Shown here piece after piece: positions 50,440 through 61,582 of a stretch of 64,000 nt of DNA. A model generated the notes under the pieces. The model saw only the letters and a list, made by a program, of their open reading frames with translations, made no database searches and was not told the DNA's origin. The position numbers were made by a program, and so were the translations under genes. The DNA is taken from positions 2,890,753 to 2,954,752 of the forward strand of contig NC_057019.1 of the NCBI RefSeq assembly GCF_000002595.2. Reading direction: 5' to 3'. This DNA is from Chlamydomonas reinhardtii. Its lineage: Eukaryota > Chlorophyta > Chlorophyceae > Chlamydomonadales > Chlamydomonadaceae. The number at the start of each line of letters is the position of its first letter. The stretch's first letter is position 1.

Positions 50440-50815
50440 GGCGCGTGCGCGCATCTTGTTAGCGGAGGGGGCGGGAAAGGCCATGTGGAGGAGGAGAGCG
50501 CAGCGCCGCCCAAGAAGCGGCGCAAGCGCGCAGGCTGAGGAGCCGGCTGGTGTCTAGGTAGCGGTCCGCGGTGGGGCTGGGCAGGGCATGCGTAGCGGCA
50601 TGACAAGTAGTGCGGCAGTTGGCAACTGTGCTGCGTCTGGCTGCGGTTGGCTCTGCCGTGGCATCGCGATTGCTAGGCACCGGGTTTGGCTATGTGCCTG
50701 TTGAAACCGACCCCGGCTATGTCCGGGCGATGAGGTTGTTCGGCCTCAGACTGTGGAGGGGCTCAGCCCCTTTTCCCGTGACCGGGGAACACTTGTCTTG
50801 TGGCTGAGCTTGGGC
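50440..50815 (+). mobile_element. 3' end of a dispersed repeat (LINE-like), copy B
   Basis: Contains the end of an open frame (about 50296-50538, finishing APPKKRRKRAG-stop, a nuclear-localisation-like basic tail), a spacer, then the shared block AAACCGACCCCGGCTATG and two hairpins: AGGGGCTCAGCCCCT (50757-50771) and CCCGTGACCGGG (about 50775-50786). The last 56 bases of the shared block (50742-50797) are identical to copy C at 61.5 kb, and the block aligns with indels to copy A at 21.7-22.1 kb. Homology to A begins near GCGCGCAT at about 50450. The family is judged LINE-like because copies share the 3' end and differ at the 5' end. Confidence 0.62.
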
Positions 50816-51195
50816 GCGAAATTTTTTTGATCCAAAACGCACGGGATCTTGGGGGTCTTTCGGCAAACAGACGAAGACATTTTTGGGATTTCGGCCACTT
50901 TTGGCCAAGGACAGGGGGGTCCAGCGGCTACTCCACGGCCGAAACCTGCGTGGCATATGGTAAGAAGGCTCAAAGGGCTGTATCTATGGGTGTTGACGGC
51001 GGGAGACAGGGGTTCCCCTGGCGGGAGAGTGAGGTTGGGTCGGCGGGAAGCAGGGGAGGAGTGAGCGTGTCGTGTCGGTGTCGACATCGTGCGGGTCGGG
51101 GGCGGAGCCCCCGGAAAAATTTTTGGGGTGAACGAAGCGGCGGCAGCCTGTTTCGTCAACTAAACGAAGCCATTTTAAGGAATTCGGCCACTGAC
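50816..51195 (+). repeat. Diverged second tail-like unit downstream of copy B
   Basis: A 28-bp motif at 50872-50899 (CGAAGACATTTTTGGGATTT, then CGGCCACT) recurs at 51165-51192 with 24 of 28 positions the same. The second occurrence is preceded by a strong hairpin GGGGGCGGAGCCCCC (51098-51112) and an A5T5 run, much as the first follows a GC hairpin and an A3T7 run. Confidence 0.5.
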
Positions 51196-52552
51196 GCCGC
51201 CCCTGCCTTCGTAAGATACGAGCGCTGCATGCAGGTAGGTCGTGCCATCCGTCAAGCATACCGTAGGCTATCGGTTATGAGCTCTGCAGCGACTTTTTGG
51301 CGACGCTGGCCCACGGCGATGTGTGCCTCATTTGAGCGCCCCCGGTGGAACCTGGGACAGGGCTTTGCAAGGGAGGGCTCAGGGCTGTGACCTGCACGGT
51401 ACACGTGGACTGCGTCTCTGGGCGCAGGGGTGAGCACGGCACAGCAAAGCACCTGCTTGGCAACCCCTGGCGGCTGCGGTGTATCTGTGTATACTCCAAC
51501 GCGGTTGAGATGTCGGCGGGTTGTTGTTGTTGTTGTTGTTGTTGTTTGAGGGGGCACTTAAGATGTCGGCGGGTTGTTGTTGTGTGTGGGGGGGTGGGGG
51601 GTGGGGGGTGGGGGTGCAGAGGCGTGGCCGCGCGTGTAAGGCAACTACGCCTGGCTGCACGCTACATTTTGGTGTGACTACTATATCATTGTGAAGACGT
51701 TGTCACAGCTGCTACATGGTGTAAGGGCTCGCGCGATAAACCGATAGCGGCAATGCCGGGTGCGACTGAATGGCAATGCTGGAATGACAAGTCGCGTCGC
51801 ACCGCCCAACTCTTTCTCTTTCCCGCACCTCACAGGTGATGCCGAATGCGCAGGCGCCGGATGCGCAGGCGGCGGGGGAATGGTTGCCGGGGGGAATGGT
51901 TGCCGGGGGGGGGGGGATGGGCGCGAGGGGAATGGGATGTACTACCGGCCTCCGCGTGGGGCCTCCGAGACGTTCTCTTTCATTGTCAAATCGTGTTTTG
52001 ATGCTGCGAATTCTTACACAACAATTTGTCTTCTTTTGGCACTCAATGCCCTGAAGCCTGTCCGTCAAAAGGGCGTCAAGGACCTTACACTGCAAACTTC
52101 TTGCTGGAAGGGCGCCAATATTGCTTCAGTTCATGTACATAATGATAGGTGTCAAGAAAATACGGGGCAGGGCTAGCTAAGGCCTTTGTGCAAAAGGCTG
52201 GTCGGAGTCAGCGGCAATGGAGACTGATGGTGGACAGCGGACATTCACGAGGACATCGCATGATGGAGGGAGGCGCGACACTACTAGGCGAAATAGGAGG
52301 GAGAGGGCAAAGGCTGCCCTAGGGGTGAGTCTGCTCGTGTTGGCCGCTCATGCGCTCGTTGTATTGTATATGCAATGCTTAAAATGAAACGGAGCCTGCA
52401 TATGGTGCCTAGCCGGGGTTGCTCGAGTCAGTTTTTGGCTGACAAGCGCAGCCAGCGCAACAAGCGGGTGATACCGGAAGTACACGTCAACCTTTAGACT
52501 ATGTCGGTGCATGTCCGTGGCGCTTTGACGCATATAGGCACCTCGCCTCGAC
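51196..52552. other. Repeat-rich intergenic region
   Basis: Includes a GTT run (51521-51546) and a duplicated GATGTCGGCGGGTTGTTGTTG (about 51509 and 51562), a G-rich run at 51586-51615, and tandem GGAATGGTTGCCGGGGGG units at 51890-51920. No gene is supported. The right end must contain the promoter of the phosphodiesterase gene. Confidence 0.5.
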
Positions 52553-55500
52553 ATGCGCTCCGGCGCGGAGTCCCGAGCCGTGGCCGTTGCAGCTGTTACT
52601 ATGCACGGAGTGCTGCATATGCCACTCCACTTGTGCGGAGTTACACCTAGGGTGCGTTCCCTCGCCTGCTTGACTCACGCAGTCCCGTCCCCGCTCCGTA
52701 CTCGGGTTCTCTTCTGCTGGCCCTTTACAGCAAGCCTGGCGCGTGGTGAAGGTTTACCCCAGTACGATAATCTTCCCGGCGCTGCTGCTTGGGCTCTGCC
52801 TGGGAGTTGGTAAGAAACGGCGGCTGCGGGCGAGTCCCTTTGCAGCGATACGGCAGACTACGGTGGCGCCGGCTAAATGTATAAAGCGGGACACAAAGCG
52901 CCCAGCAGCTGCCAATCTCCGCGGGGGACGGAGGTCGAGTGGCACTGGACGTCAGGGTAGTTGCAGTGATGTTTGAGTGGGGGCACCAGAGTGCGACCCA
53001 AAGCCCTTGACTATGTGCGCGCTCAAACAGGCGTCTGGGGGATTACGTATGTCGCCAGGCTGCAAGAACGCGCAACTCGAGTAAGTGCATTGTCCGGAGA
53101 AACGCCCGGCAAGTACTGGTTTTGGCCGTGGTTTCTCGCAGTGCGCATCTGGGAGTTCGTACTCGACTGGTGTCTATTCTGCCCGCGCCCGGTCTTGCCG
53201 CGAACAGGAGCGCGCGGAGATGGCGGCCGCCGACGCTGCACTATGGATACACCAACAGCTGAGTACCGCCATCGCGCCGGCTCTACTGGCGGCGGCTGTT
53301 GTGAAGTACAATCCCCAATGGAGTGCAGCAGAGCCACTGTTCCAGGGTCTAGCACCTGCACTGCTGGGGCAGGTGGGTTCAGGCTTCGGGTGCCATGGGT
53401 GGGCGACGGGTCACGGCGGTGTTTAGCAGGGTGACAAGTCGTGTAGCTGACAAGGTGCCGTTGTGTGATGCCCTTGCTTGGCGTGTCGCGTGCGTACCTG
53501 GCAAGCGCCCCCTGCTCTGATGCCCACCAACAGGCCTCCAACAACTCCATCCGGGCGCTCCAGCTGCAGCCCAGTGGCGTGATCCGGAGCGTGTACCCAT
53601 CAAAAGGAAATGAAAATGTGGTGGGGCTGAATCTTTTTGCATGTAAGTCAAGCCAACAGCGACCTGTACGCCTGACGCCAGCTTGGTGTGGGTCGCGCAC
53701 TAGTCAAGTTGAGCCCACCGCAATCCAAATGCTCGTACGGTATTCAATGTGTGCCCTCCCTGACTTGCGCCTGCGCAGCGGAAGCCAACCGGGAGGGCGC
53801 GCTGAAGGCGGTGCGGGACCGGGTAATGACCCTGTCAGGCCCCACGAACCTACTCCAGGGCTTTTACGGGATCACCGTCCGGCAGCCCATCTTCCTGCCG
53901 GGCGTGGCAGCCAACGCAACCCTTGGACAGCAGGACCCGCTGCCCAATCCGGCCTGCGGCGAGCTATGCAATTACAACTCGAGCACGGGACTCTTCTGGG
54001 GCTTTGTAAGTGTGCCGGGACGAAGCCGGGGTTTTATCAACCCCCCAAGACGCGCAGGACGTCAGGTCACAGCATTGGAACCATGGCATTGCACAACTGG
54101 GCGGCTGCAGCCACACCAGGCTGCGGCAAGCGTTTGCTTAGCAAGGAATTCGGCATGCTGCGTGCAGTGCAAATCCTTTCCACGGCATGGGGCAAAGATG
54201 CTGGCTGCAAGCATGCGGGCCGTTACCTGCCATCGGGCTTGCCACCCGGCCGACACGCGCCGCCCGCTTGCTACCTACCGCCGACAGGCCTCCGTTGTTA
54301 TGGACTGGGACGCAGTCACCGCGGACCCAGGCTCAAAGCTGCGCGGCCTGCAGCAACTGGGCTTCCGGTACACGGTGGCGGTGACAGGCACGCCGGGCGG
54401 ATCACGCGTTGTCGCCGCAAGGTGGGACCGCGGGTGGCGCATGGCGGGGTGGGGAACAGTTACGGAGCAGGGGGCGGGCCCGGGAGGGATGGGGTTTTAT
54501 ACTCTAGTCCAAGCGTCCAAGAGATCCAGAACCTGAAAGCAGCCTTGGGCAGGTTGCTGAGGCCGCGGTCTGGGTTTCGGTAGCGCCGGACAGGGTCACT
54601 CCGCGGGGCGGTGTTCAGCCCTGGGCTGGACCAAGGCAGCGACTGTCTTGCGCGGTTGGGCGCCGGAAGTCGGAGAGTCGGGACGGATGGGGGAAGTCCG
54701 TATATTGTGCCGCTCAGGCACGCCGAGGCTGTTGTCCACCTGCGCCGCTAACCTGCGCACCTTCCTGCCCCCCCTCACCCCCCGCAGCGACACCTCGCCT
54801 CCGGAGCACGCGGTGCAGGCGACCATCCAGCTGCCCAACGCTCAGGTGGGGCGGGCAGGACGGGAAAGAAGGCACTTGGAAGGCACTTGGTCTCAGGTCC
54901 AACTCATTTACACCTGGAATAGGGCCCGTGTTACTCCGTCTTCCTGTCCTCTGCTGGACTCCATCGCGACCGCCTTCTGGCCGCCACTGCCATCACGCCT
55001 TGGGCCTGCCCTGTCATGGCCCGTAACCCCTCCCCGTCTTGTATGTACGCTCCCCCGTGCAGTGGGAGGTGCTGGTGTCGCCGGACAGCGGCTGGAACGC
55101 GGACTGGTACGCGGGCCTGCTAGCGGGCGTGGTGGTGCTGTCGGTGGCGGTGGCGGTGGCGCTGTTCGTGGCGCTGCTGTCCAGGTGAGGGCTGACGGCC
55201 GTGATGGGATTGTATCCAATGAAGGGAGGGCAGGCAGCGGCTGTAGCCGCCGTGCTTGGTGCCGCAGCGTGCAGCTGCACGGCCTTGCAGTGCCGCCACC
55301 CCGTGCCCGAGCCCGCCCTCGCACCCGCATGTTGCGCTCATGTGTGCTGCGACACCTCTGGACGCAAAGGCAAAGGCCGTGACACGGCACACGCGCTTTT
55401 CACAGGCGCCAGCACCAGATGCTGCTGGAGGCGCTGCTGCCCAAGGAGCTGATCCACGACCTGCGTGAGGAGCACACGGCCTCGCTCGCGGCCTGTCCGC

Positions 55501-58500
55501 GCATGAACATGGGAGGTGAGGTGGGGGGTTGCAGGGGAGAGGCGGTGCGCAGTGTGCGGAGCGCCGGCAAAGGGTTCGTAAGCGCTACGGTGATGGCTCG
55601 CTAAATGTGTGTGATTTGCATACTAAGCATGTCTCGTTCGCTGTGCTTGCGCCCGCAGAAACTCCGGCAGACCTGCTACTGTAAGTACTTGAGTGGCGCG
55701 GGCTACTCCAGCCACACTGCTGCAACAGTGCCGCGGACATTGCGGCTTCCGATCAAAACATGGGTCACCTTCGTCATCTGACACTCCGGCCACTGCTTCT
55801 TTTGAAGACAGCACACATGCGTTGTGTGTGCGTGCGTGCGTTTGCGTATGTACAGGGACATGATGTGCTCGCTTCTTGAGGGGTATGCGCCCGACCTGCG
55901 GTGAGTGGGGTTGGCTGGGTAGCCCCAGGTCACCGAGGGGCGGGTGCGTGCTGTTGGGAGCACCAAGCCCGCACGCCAGCCGTCACGGCCCACACGACGG
56001 CTGGTACACCACCACTGATGACTCCTGTAATCAAACTTGCCGCTGGTGCAGTGACGTGGTGTTCATCCGGACGGCGCTGCTGCGCAACATGGACGTGAGT
56101 AGACCTGCAGTGTGTTGAGAGGCGTCGTTTTCGTTGCTGCACCCAAGGCCTTCCCTAGCTGAGCTCTTATGGTGTCGTAAGCAAGCCGCCAGCTAACACT
56201 TCTGCCTTTGCCCCGTGTTACGCGCAGCTCTACACGCCGCTGAACGTAAAAAAGCAGATCAAGGGAGCCAACCTGGATGTGAGTGCTGCCAGTTTGGGGA
56301 ATGCAAGCCGCCTGTACGCGCGCGTGGCCACACCAAGACCCTTCGCGACCCATGCTCATAAACCTGCTGCCACTCGTATGCCCTTCTCATCGTCTACCAC
56401 AGGCGGAAGTGGCTCAGGCGCTGATGCAGCAGCTGGTAGGCGGCACTGGACACCAGCTTTCCACGCTGGTGAGTGTAGGTCTGCAGGCGCAGTAACAAAA
56501 AGCCCTGTGTACGCTCCTGGCCTGGCTTGACATCACACAGCCTGTGTGAACCAGGCCGAACGCCCCTTGCTCCGTCGCCTCGCCTGACTTGACCGCCTGG
56601 CGCTGCCTGGGTCCCGCATTCGCCCACCCACAGGTGCCGTACCGGTCCGGCATGACGTACACACATGACGGTAGCCCCATGCCCGGCTGCGCCAGTCCCG
56701 ACACCCACTCCTCGGGCCACCACGGCCCCAGCGGCGGCGGAGCCACGATCGCTGCGGGCGGGGCCGGGGGCCTTCCGCCGGGCCCCCCGCACCTCACAGC
56801 GCTGCGGCGCAGCGGCGGCTCCGTTTACAACCTAGAGACGATGTCGGGCGCCCTGGCGTTCGTGCTGTCACCGGAGGCTGACACGACGCCGCCCGCGCCG
56901 CCGCCCAGCGCGCTGCCGCACGGCGGGCCGCACGGCGTTGCCGTGCTGCAGCTGCAACTGCAAGCGGTTGCGGGGGGCCGCATTGGCTTGGGCGGGTCAG
57001 GCAGCGCCGGCGGCTTGACTCTTGCAGGGCAGAACGGCGGCGAGCAGTACGCGCGCTCCAGCATGCCGCTGCTCCCGCATCAGGCCTCGCCGCACGCATT
57101 GCAGCAGTCGCAGCAGCAGCAGCGGCAGCAGCAGCCGCTTAGGGCTCTGCGGCCTGACGTGTCGCTTGATGGCGTGCTGCTGCCGCCCGCGTCAGCGCAC
57201 GGCCACCTCCTCGCGCACACGCACAGCACTGGGCACAGCACCGGTGGCGGCACGGCGGCTTCCGGCGCAGGCACGGGCCCGCCAACCGTGGGCGTGCGGC
57301 TACACGCCGAGCAACACGGTCCCGGCGCCGGCGCTGGCCACACAGGCCATGGCGCCGCACTCAGCGCCGGCTCCCTCCACGAGTTTGCGCTGCACGCTGG
57401 CGGCGACAACGCGCTGCCGCTCGCGCGGGAGGACGGCGTGCTGTCGCTGGGCACCTCGCCGGCGCTGACGGGGCGCGGCACGGGGCTGGCCACCGCCAGC
57501 GGCCTGCCCGGCAGCAGTCCGCCCACAGGGGCCTGTGCTATCAGCTTCGGCGGGTTGCGGCGCGGGGGAGGAGGTGCGGATCCAGAGGCACCAGCTGGGC
57601 CATCGAGTCTAGGCGCCGTCGGTGGGGGCGGTGGTGGAGGTGGCTGGGGCTCGCTGTGGCGGTCACCAGCGCGCGTGTCGTCGGGCCTGGCACAGGAGCC
57701 GTCGCCGTTGGGTGTGAGCGTGAGCCGCTTGGCCGGAAACAGCGCGCGCGGCATGGTGCTCAGCGGCGGCAGCAACAGCCCGGCGACGCATGGTGCAGGT
57801 GGGGGCGGAGGGTGCGGGGGCGGAGTAGTAGAGGCGAGCGGCCAGAGCGAGTCTGCTTGGTCCGGCGGGGGAGGCGGCGCCTCGAAGCGCATTAGCACGC
57901 CCTCCCGGATGGCTCTGTTCAACATCGTGAGCGCGGGCAGCGTTGCCGCTGCCGCCATCGATTCGGGTAACGGCTCCACCCACCCGGGCGCTGCTGGCAG
58001 CGGTCCCGCGAGCCAGTGCGTTGGCGGGGAAGGCGGCGGCAGCGCGACGCCCAGCCCACGGCTGCGGGAGCGGGAGTGCGGGCGCTCGGACAGCAGCCCG
58101 CAGCCCTACACCGTCACCGCGCAGGGCGTGCAGCTGTCCGCTTCACCGGGCGCCACGCCTCCGCTGTTTGGCTCCGCGGCGAGGCGGGGCACGGGCCCCG
58201 GAGCGGTGCTGGGGCTTGCTGGAGGCGCGGCAGCGGCCGCCGCCGCCGTCGCAGCAGCAGCCTCAGAAGACGTGGTGTTGCAGGTGGCGGCGCCGCCGCT
58301 GGGGGTCGCTGCGGCATTGGCAAATCCCACGCCAGCCTACCTGCCGGTAGTGCCCAACCCCATCCCTGTCGTGAACATCGTGGAGCAAGCCGAGAAGCTG
58401 CTGGCGCGGGTGGATGACTGGCACTTCGACATGCTGGAGGTGGCCAAAGCAACAAACGGGCATGCGCTGAGCGTCACGGGCTTCTTCATCCTGCAAAGAT

Positions 58501-61453
58501 CCGGCCTGATCAGGTGGGTGGGTGCGGCACCATATTCATCTGCACGGACCTAGGCCACACGGGTATGACGCCGGTCTGAGGAGGGGCAAATTCGTGTCAA
58601 CACGTGTTTCTCCGCGCACGCGCATGATTAGCCTCCCCCTTTCAGGAATTAACTTATAGGATACATAAGGATAGTAAAGTCTGGCTCCCGTCGCATTTTG
58701 TGAGGGTGGCCGTCACCACATTTCGCGAGGCCTGCTTTCGCCAGAGTCGCATTCTTAAGCCCAGATACATGTGTATAGTCTCCTTGTATGTATGTTAGAC
58801 GACGGCAATTCAAACTGGCATCAGAGCGCGATTATTGCGCAGACTTTAGAAGCATGTTGACTGCGACATCACCGAATAGGCCGCAAATAGAGTACATGAG
58901 GTCTCCATAGTACTTTAATAATACTAGCAGAACGCTGGTAGCTAATTCAGTGGTCGACCCGATGTCCGTGTCCGACCATGCCAAGCAGGCGGGAACACAT
59001 CCCCTGGACGCCAAGCCGTCTAGCAGCTAGTCGCGATGTAGTTCCAGCTGGGTCACGTCAGCCGTGGCTTGTCGACCACCTCGCGGACCTGCTGCCAAAC
59101 TTTTAGTGTGGAACTACACCGTGAACCCTGTCAAAATCCACGTGCCGTTTGACCCCTCTCCCAGACCGGCGTCATACCCGTGTGGACCTAGGCTCTCGTG
59201 CACGTTTCAGTGCATCGTTGACATGCTTTTCGCGTTCAACGCGTATCATCCTCCATTCTCCATTCGCCCTGCAGCCGCTTCAAGCTGAACCCGGTTGTGC
59301 TGGCGCGCTTCCTGCGCTGCGTGGAGTCTGGCTATGTCAACACGCCCTACCACAACTCCACGCACGCCGCGGACGTGCTTCAGATGCTGCACGTGATCAT
59401 CCACAACGCGCAGCTGCACGTGCACTACCTGGACGAGCTGGGGCTGCTGGCGATGTACTTTGCGGCGGTGATCCATGACTTTGGCCACCCCGGCCTCACC
59501 GGTGACTTCCTGGTGAACACGTCGGACCAGCTCGCGCTGCGCTACAACGACCGCTCGCCGCTAGAGAACCACCACTGCGCCGCCGCCTTCACGCTCATGC
59601 GCCGGCCGGAGTTCGACCTGCTCGCGCCGCTCAGCGCGGGAGAGCGCAGCTCCTTCCGCAAGCAGGTGCGCGCTGCGGGAGTGCTGGGGTGTCGGGGTCA
59701 CTCGCCCAGGGCCCTGGCAGTCCTCACATGCTTCCAGATGTGGTGCCAGGCGCGTTGTCCTGGTTTACATCTTCCTGGTGTGTTGCCTCCACAGGTGATC
59801 GAACTGGTGCTGGCCACGGACATGAAGCAGCACTTCTCCATTCTGTCGCACTTCAACACAGTGCACCGCCTGGCAGCCTACTCCCAGCAACAACAGGCGC
59901 AGGCCCAGCCAGCCACTGCGACGGGCCCGCCCGCGGCCACAGGCGCTGACGGACACTCTAAGCCGCTGTCAATAATCAAGTCAGTGGAATGGCGCGTTAT
60001 GTGCTCTTTATTCTTGACTAGTCCTTTCGGGCAGCACGTGTATACAATGTTGTGCGCCGCGCTGCGAAACTGTTGGGAGGGCCAGCATGATTTTGATGCG
60101 CGATACTCGCGTTGATGCGTGCTTGCAGGAACCCGTCTGAGGTGCGGGAGGTCGCGGCAGCGGTTGGGGAGCTCACAGTGCCAAAGCCGCTGGACGACAC
60201 GGAGCGGTCTCTGAGCCTGCAAGTGGCGCTCAAGTGTGCGGACATTAGCAACTTGGGCCGCGAGCTCGAGTGCTACAAGAGGTGAGGGTGCGGGGCAGGG
60301 TGTGTGTGTGTGGCTTTCCGCAGGAATGGGCGGAGCATGCGGGGGCCTTGAACATGGTATGGCTGTCTTTGCTGTCTTCGCTGCCGCTCTGACTCTGCGC
60401 CTCTCGCCCCTGTCCTCCTCCAGGTGGGTGGCGCTGCTGGAGGAGGAGATGTTCCTGCAGGGCGACAAGGAGCGCGAGCTGGGCATCTCCATCAGCCCGC
60501 TCTGCGACCGCACCAAAGTGGGCGTCAGCAAGAGCCAGGTACGCATGGGGGCCGAGGGGCAAAGGTAGTGTTAAGGAACACAAGGGACTTTGAAACTCAC
60601 GGCCGTGCATGGCACACGACGGGGTATTTGTAAAATCTGTTCACTATTTTGTAAAGCATGGCTGGTTAGGACTGCTGGCGCTCCTTAACACACGTTCTTC
60701 ATGCTAAGCGCACTGGTCCATCATTCTTCACCCTAGCTCATACCCGGCCTAGTCCCGACCCGCTGCCTTCGTCACCCTGCCTCGCCTCGTGCCCCTGCAG
60801 ACCGGCTTCTTCGATTTCGTGGCGCTGCCACTGGTGCACGCCATGTCGTCGGCGTTCCCGGGCGCGGCGCGCATGATGCGCCACTTCCTAGCGGTGAGGA
60901 ATCCGCACAGTTGCCGTATATGCATGGGCGCCGTCGCCGCAAGCGGATCCATGGATACCGGCATACCAAGCGTTCACGGGAAGCCTGGCCTGACTTGTGT
61001 GCATGCCTTTCCGTGCCCTGTGGCCTCTCACAGAACTACAACCACTGGAAAGCGGTCGCACCTGCTGCTGCGCCGACGCCCCCGGCCGCGGCGCATAAGG
61101 CGGACTCGGAAACCAAGCCAGCTGTGGCGGCGGCGGAGCTGGCGCCGTCGTCAGGTCGGCCAACGTTGGCAGGGGCAGTGGTGGAGGTGCCGGCCGCGTT
61201 GGCCTCGGCGCCCACGGCGCTGGCGCCCATGACCAAGGCCATGGCCAAGCTGCGGTCGATGGGGTCCAGGCGGCTGGTGGCAGCCGAGCCGCCGGCAGCA
61301 GCCGATGCTGCGGCGAACGGGCATGCGGCCAGCAAAGCCGATGCGGAGGACAAGAGGGAGAAGGAGCGGGAAAAGGAAAAGGAGCGGGAAAAGCCCGGCG
61401 AGGCGCCAACTGAGGCTCCTCACGGCCATGTAGACCAGGGCGGGGGTATTTGA
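52553..61453 (+). CDS. CHASE-domain transmembrane class I cyclic nucleotide phosphodiesterase
   Basis: 22 exons, 1538 aa: 52553-52651, 52731-52809, 53031-53080, 53208-53372, 53534-53642, 53779-54005, 54288-54421, 54788-54845, 55063-55184, 55406-55515, 55659-55680, 55856-55900, 56052-56094, 56228-56278, 56403-56468, 56634-58513, 59275-59665, 59795-59979, 60129-60281, 60424-60538, 60801-60893, 61034-61453. A first membrane span (STIIFPALLLGLCLGV) leads to a CHASE-like sensor (about 60-320; GFYGITVRQPIFLPG), a second span (YAGLLAGVVVLSVAVAVAL), a linker of about 580 Gly/Ala/Ser/Pro-rich residues, then the catalytic domain (about 1045-1400): HNSTHAADVLQ, VIHDFGHPG, LENHHCAAAF, KCADISN, QGDKEREL and the invariant glutamine in KSQTGFFDF. 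All metal-binding His/Asp are present, so it should hydrolyse cAMP and/or cGMP. The tail is Ala- then Lys/Glu-rich. The first two exons are least certain. Confidence 0.88.
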
Positions 61454-61511
61454 GGCTAGGTTATTGGAAGGTCCTGGTGTGGAATCCCCGACGTGCGCGA
61501 CCGCGCTTGTG

Positions 61512-61582
61512 GGCCTCAGACTGTGGAGGGGCTCAGCCCCTTTTCCCGTGACCGGGGAACACTTGTCGTTGTAAGCTTGGGC
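61512..61582 (+). mobile_element. 3' end of the dispersed repeat, copy C (5'-truncated)
   Basis: Identical to copy B over the two-hairpin block (GGCCTCAGACTGTGG to GGAACACTTGTC), then diverging. Nothing upstream of the hairpins matches B, so it is a short, 5'-truncated copy lying 60 bp past the phosphodiesterase stop. Confidence 0.7.
61570..61574 (+). terminator. TGTAA inside repeat copy C
   Basis: TGTAA lies at the end of copy C, 117 nt past the phosphodiesterase stop at 61453; it could serve as that gene's poly(A) signal. Use is not shown. Confidence 0.35.
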
